Positions 38,260-46,379 of a stretch of DNA of 64,000 bases are shown here, piece by piece (the stretch's first letter is position 1; each line of letters opens with the position of its first letter). The translations under genes and the position numbers were made by a program. Source of the stretch: Rahnella bonaserana (GTDB lineage: Bacteria > Pseudomonadota > Gammaproteobacteria > Enterobacterales > Enterobacteriaceae). Below the pieces are notes generated by a model. The model did not search any database and was not told the origin of the DNA. It worked only from the letters and a program-made list of their open reading frames with translations. The stretch spans positions 62,001-126,000 of the forward strand of contig NZ_JAFMOW010000068.1 of assembly GCF_019049675.1 (NCBI RefSeq), in the 5' to 3' direction.

Positions 38260-38837
38260 AGGTCTGCGCAGCTCTTTAAGTGTTCCAGGGCGCGACGGAT
38301 CCAGCTTTTAATCGTCCCCAGAGGTTGTTGTAAATGCGATGACACCTCACCGTGTGACAGGCCCTGATAATAGGCAAGGGTCAGGCTTTGTCTTTGTTCG
38401 GCGGGAAGGTGCGCGAGGCAGTCGGCCAGTATTTTGGCTTCGCTGTCCTGCTGCAACCGTTGCAAGGGTTCATCGTTGTCGCTGGCATCGTTGTCTCCCA
38501 TGCTGTCATCCAGTTCATCTAACTGGTTGTCGCTCCCGCGCATCCAGTCGATAGCGCGGTTGCGGACAATATGGGTGAGCCAGGTCATCGGGGAACTGAG
38601 CGCCGGATTATAGGATCCGGCGCGGTTCCACGCGGTGATATAGCTGTCATGCAACACTTCTTCTGCCCAGGCATGCCGCCGCAGCATTCTCAGCGCGACG
38701 GCAAACAGCCGGGGGGACGTCAGACGGTACAATTGCTCAAATGCCTGTCGGTCGCCAACGGCCATGGCGCTCATCAGTTCACGCTGTACTTCCTGTGCTT
38801 TCTCTGGTGTTGGCTTAACTAAAAAATTGTCATGCAT
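38256..38837 (-). CDS. ECF RNA polymerase sigma factor (SigK/RpoE-like)
   Basis: 193 residues. Region 2 is FEQLYRLTSPRLFAVALRMLRRHAWAEEVLHDSYITAWNRAGSY...WLTHIVRNRAIDWMR; region 4 is LPAEQRQSLTLAYYQGLSHGEVSSHLQQPLGTIKSWIRRALEHLKSC. An acidic linker (ELDDSMGDNDASDNDEP) joins them. It directs polymerase to a small extracytoplasmic regulon and is paired with the membrane anti-sigma immediately downstream. The fasciclin gene upstream, in the same direction, is probably in its regulon. Ribosome site AGGA precedes the ATG. Confidence 0.93.
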   Translation of the reverse strand: MHDNFLVKPTPEKAQEVQRELMSAMAVGDRQAFEQLYRLTSPRLFAVALRMLRRHAWAEEVLHDSYITAWNRAGSYNPALSSPMTWLTHIVRNRAIDWMRGSDNQLDELDDSMGDNDASDNDEPLQRLQQDSEAKILADCLAHLPAEQRQSLTLAYYQGLSHGEVSSHLQQPLGTIKSWIRRALEHLKSCADL

Positions 38838-38901
38838 TCGCCCGTCCTGACTTACTGAGGTGCTGTTTCATAAAGAAATCATGCCCTCAGTATAGTCGGT
38901 A

Positions 38902-39465
38902 TTATTTTGGCATCAGGACGGTATCAATGACGTCGATCACACCGTTCTTCTGCTGGACGTCATAAGTACTGATATTGGCGACATTCCCTTTGCCATCTTT
39001 CAGCTGAATATTGTGCGGGCCATTATTCATGATCCACAGCGGCTGGCCGTTGACGGTTTTCAGTTCCGCCGTGCCGTTGCCTTTTTTCAGCAGTTTTTCC
39101 AGATCTTTCATTTCATACTTACCCGCCACCACGTGGTAGGTCAGGATGCTGGTCAGCGTGGCTTTGTTTTCCGGTTTCACCAGATTGTCGACAGTCCCGG
39201 CTGGCAGTTTAGCGAAAGCGGCATTGGTCGGCGCAAACACAGTGAACGGACCTTTACCCTGCAACGTATCCACCAGACCCGCCGCTTTCACGGCGGCGAC
39301 CAGGGTGGTGTGGTCTTTCGAGTTCAGGGCGTTTTCTACGATATTTTTAGAAGGATACATTTCAGCGCCACCGACCATGGTGGTGCTTTGGGACATCATT
39401 GCAGCCATTGACGCGGTGCTCAGCAGAAGAGATGCACAGATAGCGGTACGGAGTAATGTTTTCAT
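38902..39465 (-). CDS. Secreted fasciclin (FAS1) domain protein
   Basis: 187 residues: a signal peptide (MKTLLRTAICASLLLSTASMA) and one FAS1 domain with both conserved boxes, FTVFAPTNAAFAKLPAG and the ending ISTYDVQQKNGVIDVIDTVLMP. FAS1 domains mediate adhesion in many organisms; in bacteria the role is open. The ATG at 39465 has AAGGA eight bases upstream; the longer frame includes untranslated leader. The gene lies first in a fasciclin-sigma-anti-sigma unit, a grouping seen in other proteobacteria. Confidence 0.92.
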   Translation of the reverse strand: MKTLLRTAICASLLLSTASMAAMMSQSTTMVGGAEMYPSKNIVENALNSKDHTTLVAAVKAAGLVDTLQGKGPFTVFAPTNAAFAKLPAGTVDNLVKPENKATLTSILTYHVVAGKYEMKDLEKLLKKGNGTAELKTVNGQPLWIMNNGPHNIQLKDGKGNVANISTYDVQQKNGVIDVIDTVLMPK

Positions 39466-39512
39466 GATGGTGTCCTTTGTCGTTGAGTAGGTAAGGTCTT
39501 GCCTCACATCTA

Positions 39513-39544
39513 TACATACGAATGGACCCCCGCTTTTGGATGCA
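39513..39544 (-). promoter_or_regulatory. Candidate ECF-sigma promoter of the fasciclin operon
   Basis: Minus strand TGCATCC (39538-39544), 17-base spacer, CGTATGTA (39513-39520), 48 bases before the ATG. A GC-rich -35 and CGT-type -10 are typical of ECF-dependent promoters and do not resemble sigma-70. Assignment to the sigma factor encoded downstream is inference. Confidence 0.5.
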
Positions 39545-39631
39545 GGAAAAACGATAAAAAATCGAAATTATTGAAAGTAATTTGCAATGCATTGATAAAA
39601 AAGAATAAACAGAAAAGAACAAACAGAAAAG

Positions 39632-39662
39632 AAAAAGCCACGTCGGATGAACGTGGCTTTTT
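39632..39662. terminator. Terminator beyond rhtA (bidirectional)
   Basis: 12-bp stem AAAAAGCCACGT with ACGTGGCTTTTT around a 7-nt loop. It stops rhtA on the minus strand. Confidence 0.85.
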
Positions 39663-39679
39663 GACAGAAAAACGCAGGG

Positions 39680-40663
39680 CTATTTACCGGAAGGATTATT
39701 CCCGGCGATATCGACCGTTTCTATTTTTGTTTTACGCTGAATCGTCAGCGTCGAACCGGCCGAGGCTGCGATAATTGCCGCCAGCCCAAGCCACTGCGTT
39801 CCTGTCAGAAACTCGCCGAGGAAGATAATGCCGGAAAGCGCCGCCATTGCCGGTTCCATGCTCATCAGCGTGCCGAAAGTTTTAGCGGGCAGTTTGGTCA
39901 GCGCCATCATTTCCAGTGAATAAGGAATAGCAGACGTGAGCAGGGCGATCAGCAGGCCCAGCGGCAGGATCTCCCAGCTGAATATGGAGGTCTTCGCCTG
40001 GATGACACCGACAGGGAAGAAGATCAGTGCGGCAATCAGCGAGCCCATCGCGGCAGTGCCGGGGCCGTAGCTGCTGCCAGCTCGTTGTCCGGCAAGAATA
40101 TAAATCGCCCAGCACGCACCCGCAATCAGCGCAAAACACGCGCCTTTGAGATCAACACCGCCCGCGCTCTGGCCGAGCGGCAGCAGGAACAGCAATCCGG
40201 TGACGGCCAGCACGACCCAGATAAAATCGACGGGTCTGCGTGAAGAAAACATCGCCACGGCCAGCGGGCCGGTAAATTCCAGTGCAACGGCAATGCCCAG
40301 CGGTACGGTGCGCAGTGCCAGATAAAAGGAGTAATTCATGCAGCCCAGTGCCAGACCATACATCAGCAATGAACGCAGATTGCCGCCGCGCATTTTCAGG
40401 CGCCACGGACGGAAATAGAGCAGCAACAGAATCGAGCCGATACCCAGTCGCAGCGCGGTGACGCCTTGTGGCCCGACTACCGGGAACAACGTTTTGGCCA
40501 GTGACGCGCCGCCCTGTAATGAGAGCATGGCGATCAGCAGCAACAGGATCGCCACCAGGGGAGACGCTTTTTTAGGTAACGCCGGGATCGGGGGGCTGTT
40601 GTTATTTGTCGCAGGCGGCAGAGTCGTCTGCGTTTCCGGCGTGTTCTTTCCTGAATGAGTCAT
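39680..40663 (-). CDS. rhtA: RhtA, threonine/homoserine exporter (EamA family)
   Basis: 327 residues, ten predicted transmembrane helices in two EamA repeats. SLQGGASLAKTLFPVVGPQGVTALRLGIG, VPLGIAVALEFTGPLAVAMFSSRRPVDFIWVVLAV and KTFGTLMSMEPAMAALSGIIFLGE are those of E. coli RhtA (YbiF). It exports threonine and homoserine. The start at 40663 is chosen because AAAGG is eight bases upstream; another ATG at 40690 lacks a site. The proline-rich 30-residue N-terminus (TQTTLPPATNNNSPPIPALPKK) is longer than in E. coli. Position between dps and ompX is conserved. Confidence 0.94.
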   Translation of the reverse strand: MTHSGKNTPETQTTLPPATNNNSPPIPALPKKASPLVAILLLLIAMLSLQGGASLAKTLFPVVGPQGVTALRLGIGSILLLLYFRPWRLKMRGGNLRSLLMYGLALGCMNYSFYLALRTVPLGIAVALEFTGPLAVAMFSSRRPVDFIWVVLAVTGLLFLLPLGQSAGGVDLKGACFALIAGACWAIYILAGQRAGSSYGPGTAAMGSLIAALIFFPVGVIQAKTSIFSWEILPLGLLIALLTSAIPYSLEMMALTKLPAKTFGTLMSMEPAMAALSGIIFLGEFLTGTQWLGLAAIIAASAGSTLTIQRKTKIETVDIAGNNPSGK

Positions 40664-40690
40664 CCTTTGAGCCTTTTGAGGTGATTCCAT

Positions 40691-41074
40691 AAATTCAGAA
40701 TCTTTTAGATTTATAGTTTTGAAAAGAAAGGTAAAGCAAGGTCAGTGTAGAGGGAAAGCGGGACAGAAAAAATCCTGATAAAAAGTTTTTTTCAGAACGT
40801 GTTTTTTTAAAAGAAGCGAAAAAACGCCTGAAAAGTGTCCATTTTTTGCCCAGATAATTAGGAATTATCTGCTAATTTCAAAAAGTTCAATAAGTTTATC
40901 TTATAGTTAATTTGACGAAAATCCCAATTAAATTAGATGGATAGGGTGTGCTGGAAACTTCCTGTTACACCATATGATGCTTTGGACATCTTAAATGAGG
41001 CAGAGTTTCACACTAGTTTTTGTTATATTTTGGAACGTGAAGGTTACTTTGGTTTCTTATTTGAGGTGGTTATG
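40691..41074 (+). promoter_or_regulatory. ompX upstream region
   Basis: 384 bp, AT-rich, between divergent rhtA and ompX. It carries direct A/T tracts and the dyad AATTAGGAATTATCTGCTAATT near 40856-40877. A long leader is normal for ompX. No other gene is supported; the in-frame extension upstream of the ompX signal peptide has no ribosome site. Confidence 0.4.
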
Positions 41075-41602
41075 ATGAAAAAAATCGCATGTCTTTCCGC
41101 ATTAGCTTGTGTAGTTGCACTGGGCGCATCAAGCGCATTCGCTGACACCAGCACCGTTACCGCTGGTTATGCTCAGGGTGATATGCAAGGCGTTGCTAAC
41201 AAAGCAAACGGCTTCAACTTAAAATACCGCTGGGAACAAGATAGCAACCCACTGGGCGTTATCGGTTCTTTCACCTACATCGAAGATGACAGCACACCGG
41301 CATCTGGCGACTACCGTAAAGCACAGTACTACGGTCTGACTGCTGGTCCAGCTTACCGTCTGAATGACTGGGCTTCCATCTACGGTGTTGTGGGTGTGGG
41401 TTACGGTAAAACTCAGTACAACGAATCAGCGGCATCTACTAGCCGTGAAAAATACGATTCAAGCGATTACGGCTTCTCTTACGGTGCTGGTCTGCAGTTC
41501 AACCCAATCCAGAACGTTGCTCTGGACGTGTCCTACGAACAGTCCCGCATCCGCAGTGTTGATGTTGGTACCTGGATCGCAGGCGTGGGTTACAGCTTCT
41601 AA
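41075..41602 (+). CDS. ompX: OmpX, Ail/Lom-family outer membrane protein
   Basis: 175 residues. The signal peptide MKKIACLSALACVVALGASSAFA leads to an eight-stranded barrel with GGYAQGD-like first strand, SPLGVIGSFTY-like second (NPLGVIGSFTYIEDD), AGPAYRLNDWASIYGVVGVGYGK, DYGFSYGAGLQFNP and the end EQSRIRSVDVGTWIAGVGYSF, all matching E. coli OmpX. OmpX affects adhesion and envelope stress responses. ATG 41075 (or 41072) follows GAGGT. Confidence 0.97.
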   Translation: MKKIACLSALACVVALGASSAFADTSTVTAGYAQGDMQGVANKANGFNLKYRWEQDSNPLGVIGSFTYIEDDSTPASGDYRKAQYYGLTAGPAYRLNDWASIYGVVGVGYGKTQYNESAASTSREKYDSSDYGFSYGAGLQFNPIQNVALDVSYEQSRIRSVDVGTWIAGVGYSF

Positions 41603-41650
41603 TTCTTCGCCCTGCGTAACGCTTTGTCGTTACACACCCGCGAAAACAAA

Positions 41651-41677
41651 AACCGCTCAACTGAGCGGTTTTTTTAT
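41651..41677 (+). terminator. Terminator of ompX
   Basis: 9-bp stem AACCGCTCA/TGAGCGGTT followed by seven further T. Confidence 0.92.
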
Positions 41678-41767
41678 GACTTTTTTCAGCGGGTAGTGGA
41701 GACGCGACCGTTATTTTCACCTTTCCCGCTTACGAGGGGAAGGCCGGGAGGGGGTTTAGCGGGCAAC

Positions 41768-42532
41768 TCAAATCCCGCTGTACCAGTTATATCCCTGATC
41801 TTCCCAGTAGCCGCCGGGATATTCGTTGGTAACGAAAATCGCGCCGATGTGTTTGGCGTTTTTGAAGCCGAGTTTGGTGGGCATTCTCAGGCGTAACGGG
41901 TAACCGAAATCCGGCGGTAACGGTTTGCCGCCAAAATCCAGCGCCAGAATGGTTTGCGGATGCAGCGCCGTCGCCATATCGATGCTGGAATAATAACGGT
42001 CGTCACATTTGAATCCGACGTATTTAGCGGTCAGATCTGCGCCGACGTGCTGTAAAAACGTTTTCAGCGGCACGCCTTTCCACTGACCAATTGCGCTCCA
42101 GCCTTCAATGCAAATCAGACGGGTGATCTGACTTTCCTGCGGCAGTCGCTGTAACTGTTCCAGCGTCCACGAGGCTTTCTTTTGAACCAGACCGGAGACT
42201 TCAAGCCGGTAATTGGGAATGTCTATTTCCGGCACGTTGTATTCCGGATAATAAGCATTGAAGCGGAACGGCGTGGTGATCTGGTCAGCGCGATAGGTTT
42301 GCGCCAGCTTTTGTCCGCTGAACAGCCAGCCTTGCACGCGGTCATTCCAGCGTGACATCGCCCACAGCACTTTATCGACTTCGTCACCGTCCTGCAGATT
42401 ACAGCCGGTGAGCATTGATACCGCGCCCAGCGTGAGACCGCCACGCAATAACATGCGGCGCTGAATATTGACCAGTTGCTTGCGCTGATCGGGCTCAAGA
42501 ATAATTTTTGGCCGGCGTGATTTATCACTCAT
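41768..42532 (-). CDS. Molybdopterin-dependent oxidoreductase, Tat lipoprotein (sulfite-oxidase fold)
   Basis: 254 residues. The N-terminus has a twin arginine (QRRMLLRGGLTLG, R25-R26) followed by a lipobox LTGC with cysteine 44, so it looks like a folded Tat substrate anchored by lipid. The rest is the Oxidored_molyb domain: RLEVSGLVQKKASWTLEQLQRLP, RLICIEGWSAIGQWKGVPL with the molybdenum-ligand cysteine at 141, and GYPLRLRMPTKLGFKNAKHI. It is shorter than MsrP (YedY), so it is a relative, not the same protein. ATG 42532 follows GGAGG and overlaps the cytochrome gene by 8 bases. It probably receives electrons from that cytochrome to reduce an envelope substrate. Confidence 0.88.
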   Translation of the reverse strand: MSDKSRRPKIILEPDQRKQLVNIQRRMLLRGGLTLGAVSMLTGCNLQDGDEVDKVLWAMSRWNDRVQGWLFSGQKLAQTYRADQITTPFRFNAYYPEYNVPEIDIPNYRLEVSGLVQKKASWTLEQLQRLPQESQITRLICIEGWSAIGQWKGVPLKTFLQHVGADLTAKYVGFKCDDRYYSSIDMATALHPQTILALDFGGKPLPPDFGYPLRLRMPTKLGFKNAKHIGAIFVTNEYPGGYWEDQGYNWYSGI

Positions 42533-43166
42533 CGGCACTTTCCTCCGTACTTATTTTTTTGCCGCCGGTTAGCATCGCCACGAAGGTTTTTGGCACCAGC
42601 AGAACCATCAGTACGTGAATAATGACGAACAGCATCACGCCGCTCATCGCAAAAAAATGCACATAACGCGCGATATCAAAACCGCCAAACAACCACACCA
42701 GACCGCTGAACTGTACCGGTTTCCAGATGGACAAACCGGAAAGCAAAAGCAATACGCCGAGCAACAGCACGCCGCTGTACATCAGTTTTTGCACGGCGTT
42801 GTACTGCCCGAGTTTGTGGGGAAGTTTGAATGTCAGCGCGCGAACGGTATCGCGCCAGACGGAGCGCGGCGAAAAGGGGTAAAAGTCGCGGCGGAAATGG
42901 CCGCTGAACATGCCCCACAGCACATAGAAAAGGGCATTGGCCGCCAGCAGCCACATGACTGCCAGATGCCAGGCGATGTTGCCGCCCAGCCAGCCGCCGA
43001 GGGTCGTGCTCTGGGGAAAGGTAAACGAGAAAATCGGGTCGGCGTTATAAATCCCCCAGCCGCTCATTACCATGCCGATCATTGCCAGCAGATTAATCCA
43101 GTGACAAATGCGCACCGGCCAGGAATGCACCCTGCGTTTGCGAAGTGGAGAGGGCTGAGGTTTCAC
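42525..43166 (-). CDS. Membrane b-type cytochrome (cytochrome b561 family)
   Basis: 213 residues, four to five transmembrane helices. Candidate haem ligands are H22 (RICHWINLLAM) and histidines in NIAWHLAVMW, ARYVHFFAM and FVIIHVLMV, the pattern of cytochrome b561/Ni-Fe-hydrogenase b subunits. It should pass electrons from the quinone pool to the molybdopterin lipoprotein encoded next, doing the job that MsrQ does for MsrP though it is a different family. It is translationally overlapped with that gene and lies 39 bp after the secreted-protein gene, so the three form an operon. Confidence 0.88.
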   Translation of the reverse strand: MKPQPSPLRKRRVHSWPVRICHWINLLAMIGMVMSGWGIYNADPIFSFTFPQSTTLGGWLGGNIAWHLAVMWLLAANALFYVLWGMFSGHFRRDFYPFSPRSVWRDTVRALTFKLPHKLGQYNAVQKLMYSGVLLLGVLLLLSGLSIWKPVQFSGLVWLFGGFDIARYVHFFAMSGVMLFVIIHVLMVLLVPKTFVAMLTGGKKISTEESADE

Positions 43167-43205
43167 GGAAAAACTCCTGTTGTCCGGTAAGGCCGTCAGG
43201 CCGGA

Positions 43206-43829
43206 TTACATTGGTGGCGTAACGCCGTCTTTGCCCGCAGAAATGCCGCGTGCAACCAGGGAGCCTTTGTCATCTTTCATCGCGAACAGCACGACTTTGG
43301 TGCCCGGTTTCAGCAGACTGCGGTCACCCGGTGCCAGCAGAACGACCGGTACATCGTCAGGAACGACAACGGTTTTCTCTGCATCATGGTATTTCACAGT
43401 CAGCGTGCGGCCATTGCTGTTAACCAGTTTGCCGACGGTGCCGTTGGTCATGGTGTTGATTTTGCCGTCCGGCGATTCAAACGGATTGAAACCTTCGCCG
43501 CTGCCGCGCAGGCTTGGCGCAAATACGTGAACTTCCAGCGCTTTCAGTGTGCCGTTGGCCTGAGGTACTGCCGCCGTACCGATGAAGCTGTCGGCTTTGA
43601 TATCGCTGATCTGGCCTTTGGTGACGGAGTTGATACGGGTTTTATCCGTCAGCTTAACGTCGAGCTTTTCGCCCTGACGGGTGGTGATTTGTACTGATGA
43701 GTCATTAACAGAATCAATGGTTCCGCGTGTTGGTTTGATCACGTTATCGGCGGCAAAAGCCGATGCCATTGTGCTGCTCATCAGCAGTGAACCCAGTAAC
43801 AGACCCGCAAGACGTTTGGTGGTATTCAT
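43206..43829 (-). CDS. Secreted beta-rich protein of unknown function (DUF5666-like)
   Basis: 207 residues. The signal peptide is MNTTKRLAGLLLGSLLMSSTMASAFA. The mature part is two or three short beta modules of the kind GTIDSVNDSSVQITTRQGEKLDVKLTDKTRI and GTVGKLVNSNGRTLTVKYHDAEKTVVVPDDVPV, resembling the DUF5666 OB-like repeat. No cysteine, haem or metal motif is evident. ATG 43829 is fixed by GGAGAG upstream. First gene of the leftward redox operon, divergent from the two-component system. It may be a periplasmic partner or target of the oxidoreductase; function not known. Confidence 0.75.
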   Translation of the reverse strand: MNTTKRLAGLLLGSLLMSSTMASAFAADNVIKPTRGTIDSVNDSSVQITTRQGEKLDVKLTDKTRINSVTKGQISDIKADSFIGTAAVPQANGTLKALEVHVFAPSLRGSGEGFNPFESPDGKINTMTNGTVGKLVNSNGRTLTVKYHDAEKTVVVPDDVPVVLLAPGDRSLLKPGTKVVLFAMKDDKGSLVARGISAGKDGVTPPM

Positions 43830-43944
43830 TATTAACTCTCCAGTTTCCGGCATTATTTCATTTGGTTAGAAGAATCACTGACCCTGCCAGTGATGAATAG
43901 CTTCATTAAGAGTGGACGATAAACCGGGATTGGCTGATGACAAA

Positions 43945-43966
43945 TTGATGACAAAATTGTCATCAA
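43945..43966. promoter_or_regulatory. Perfect palindrome, probable CusR/HprR-type operator
   Basis: Arms TTGATGACAA and TTGTCATCAA separated by AA, a 22-bp perfect dyad midway between the divergent redox operon and the response regulator gene. A further direct half-site (TGATGACAAA) starts at 43935. The core TGACAA-AA-TTGTCA is the CusR box core and close to the HprR box of E. coli. Confidence 0.8.
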
Positions 43967-44042
43967 AGGTGTCTGGCGAAACTGATAAACTTCCCCATGA
44001 ATCATTCTTTGGGAGAATGGTATTGCGGCGCTGAGGGCCTGA

Positions 44043-44717
44043 ATGCGGATACTGGTGATTGAAGACGATGTCAGTACGGGCGATTACCTGAAAAAAGGGC
44101 TGACCGAAGCCGGTTACAGCGTCGATCTGGCGCGTAACGGGGCCGATGGCCTGTTTCTGGCGCTGGAAGAGGGCTATGACACGGTGATCCTCGATGTCAT
44201 GCTGCCCGGCCTCGACGGCTGGCAGGTGATGGAAGTTCTGCGCAAGAAAAGCGATGTGCCGGTGCTGTTTCTCACCGCACGCGATGAAGTACAGGACCGC
44301 ATTCACGGGCTGGAACTGGGCGCTGACGATTATCTGATCAAACCGTTTTCCTTTACCGAACTGGTATTGCGTATCCGCACGTTGCTGCGCCGCCCGGCAG
44401 CGCGTGAGCCGGATATTTACTCGGTCGCTGACCTGCATCTGGATGTGCTGCGCCGTCGCGTGACCCGTCAGGATCAGACTATCGCGCTGACCAATAAAGA
44501 ATTCATGTTGTTGCAGCTGCTGATGCGTCGCGAAGGCGAAGTGCTGTCGCGCACCATGATTGCCTCGCAGGTATGGGATATGAATTTCGACAGTGACACT
44601 AACGTGGTGGATGTCGCCATCAAACGCCTGCGCGCTAAGGTTGACCGCGCCTTTGAGCTGAAACTGATCCATACCGTGCGCGGCATCGGCTACGTCTGTG
44701 AAGTGCGTAATGACTGA
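44043..44717 (+). CDS. OmpR-family response regulator, CusR/HprR-like
   Basis: 224 residues. Receiver domain with acidic pocket EDD (7-9), phospho-acceptor D51 ([13 protein letters not shown]), T in FLTARD and K in YLIKPFSF; then a winged helix ([53 protein letters not shown]). The [20 protein letters not shown] recognition region is that of CusR/HprR. Either a copper or a peroxide/hypochlorous-acid signal is therefore possible; the linked oxidoreductase genes favour the HprRS-type role. Stop overlaps the kinase start. Confidence 0.9.
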   Translation: MRILVIEDDVSTGDYLKKGLTEAGYSVDLARNGADGLFLALEEGYDTVILDVMLPGLDGWQVMEVLRKKSDVPVLFLTARDEVQDRIHGLELGADDYLIKPFSFTELVLRIRTLLRRPAAREPDIYSVADLHLDVLRRRVTRQDQTIALTNKEFMLLQLLMRREGEVLSRTMIASQVWDMNFDSDTNVVDVAIKRLRAKVDRAFELKLIHTVRGIGYVCEVRND

Positions 44718-46146
44718 TTTTACATCCGCTAAAAAGCCTGTAAGGGCCGTGTCGCTGACGCTGCGCGCCACATTACTTTTTGCGCTGCTCGCCTCGCTGG
44801 TGGTCAGTGCCGTGGGCTTTTATCTCTATTATTCAATGGATAAAGAGCTGGTGCGCCGTGCGGATTATCAGGTCAGCGGACGTGTGCAGTATTTTCGCCA
44901 TCTGCTGGCGAATGAATTCCCTCTGTCACAACTGAGCCGCAATCCCGGCCTGTTTGAAAATATGCTCGGTAATGAGCGCGATATCCTGACTTTCAGCCTT
45001 TCCGGCGAGCCGCCGTTAATCAACGTGAATCCCTCACATCTTGTTTTACCGCCATTTGCAGCGGTACCTGAAGGGCAGCCGCTGACGCTGAAAACGGTTC
45101 ACGGGCAAAAGGCGCCAGATGGCACGCCGGTGCGTTTTGCCCGTGCTGCGGTAAAAATTCAGGACGGACGCACGGTTGAAATTACCGCAGGCCATTTCAT
45201 GACCGAAGAATCGCGCCTGTTAGAAACCTTCCGCTGGGAAATTATCGGCGCAGTCTTGTTTTCGTATCTGCTGATTGCGGCGCTGGGTTATCTGGTTATC
45301 CGTCGCGGTTTGAGGCCGCTGCGTAATATGGCGCGGGAGGCGACGCAAATCCATCCGGCAAGCTTATCGACACGTCTGAGCAGCGATAAAGCGCCGCAGG
45401 AATTACAGCAACTTATCCATTCTTTCAACGACATGCTGGAGAGGCTGGCAGAAGGTTATCAGCGCCTGACGCAGTTTTCCGCCGATCTGGCCCACGAGAT
45501 CCGCACGCCGGTGGGTGCGCTGATGGGGCACTGTCAGGTGGCCTTGTATCAGCCGCGAACGGTTGAAGAATATGAAACGCTGCTGGCTAATAATATGGAA
45601 GAACTGGAACGTATCTCGCGGATGGTCGAAAACATCCTGTTCCTGGCGCGTGCTTCGGATGCGCGTTCGGTTCTCAACATAACCAGTATTGATGTTTCAT
45701 CAGAAATTACGCGCATTCAGGAATACTTTGAAGGGCTGGCGGAAGAGCGGGAAATGACGCTGCACGGCGAAGGCCGCGGTGTATTACAGGCCGATGCCAT
45801 TTTGTTCCAGCGTGCGCTGAGTAATCTGGTTGCCAATGCGGTGCGCTATGGCCACGAAGGGAGCCAGGTCGTGTTGCGCGCCGAACCTCATGATAAAGGC
45901 ATGGATATTCACGTTATCAGTCAGGGCGATCCGATACCGGCGGATAAGCTCACAAAACTTTTCGACCGTTTCTATCGTGCGGATGCCTCGCGCAGTGAAG
46001 GCGGCAGTTCGAGCGGGCTGGGTTTATCGATTGTTCAGGCCATTATGGCGCTGCATCAGGGCAGTGTGAGTGTTGAAAGTTCAGCGCAGGGAGAGACGCG
46101 CTTTACGCTGTCATTTCCGGATGCCAGTCATAAACATTCTCAATAA
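44710..46146 (+). CDS. Sensor histidine kinase, CusS/HprS-like
   Basis: 478 residues. Two transmembrane helices (about 21-43 and 178-196) enclose a periplasmic sensor domain of about 130 residues. HAMP follows (about 197-250), then the H-box [16 protein letters not shown] with phosphorylated H262, N-box ([12 protein letters not shown]), and G-boxes ([24 protein letters not shown]). It belongs to the heavy-metal/HprS sensor family. The periplasmic part contains no clear Cys or His/Met-rich metal site, which argues somewhat against copper sensing. ATG 44710 overlaps the regulator gene by 8 bases. Confidence 0.9.
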   Translation: MTDFTSAKKPVRAVSLTLRATLLFALLASLVVSAVGFYLYYSMDKELVRRADYQVSGRVQYFRHLLANEFPLSQLSRNPGLFENMLGNERDILTFSLSGEPPLINVNPSHLVLPPFAAVPEGQPLTLKTVHGQKAPDGTPVRFARAAVKIQDGRTVEITAGHFMTEESRLLETFRWEIIGAVLFSYLLIAALGYLVIRRGLRPLRNMAREATQIHPASLSTRLSSDKAPQELQQLIHSFNDMLERLAEGYQRLTQFSADLAHEIRTPVGALMGHCQVALYQPRTVEEYETLLANNMEELERISRMVENILFLARASDARSVLNITSIDVSSEITRIQEYFEGLAEEREMTLHGEGRGVLQADAILFQRALSNLVANAVRYGHEGSQVVLRAEPHDKGMDIHVISQGDPIPADKLTKLFDRFYRADASRSEGGSSSGLGLSIVQAIMALHQGSVSVESSAQGETRFTLSFPDASHKHSQ

Positions 46147-46379
46147 TTACTCAACAGATTTCAAAAAATGAGTCGGAAAAGTATGAAAGCCACATTTCTA
46201 TTGCATTGAAACATAAGCAATTCGTTAATTTTGTAACATTATCACATTGGAAGTCATGAATCACTTTGAACGATTATAGGCGTTCCGGGGTCTGAAGTGT
46301 CCTAAGGAGCATGTTCCATTCTCCGGTACGAGCGGTCTTTACGACGTAAACAGACTCACAAAAGAGCCATTTATTTCTA

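Noticed and set aside
41768-42532. Naming the molybdopterin protein msrP
   Set aside because: It is shorter, has a lipobox and a different N-terminus, and its membrane partner is not MsrQ-like; only the fold is shared.
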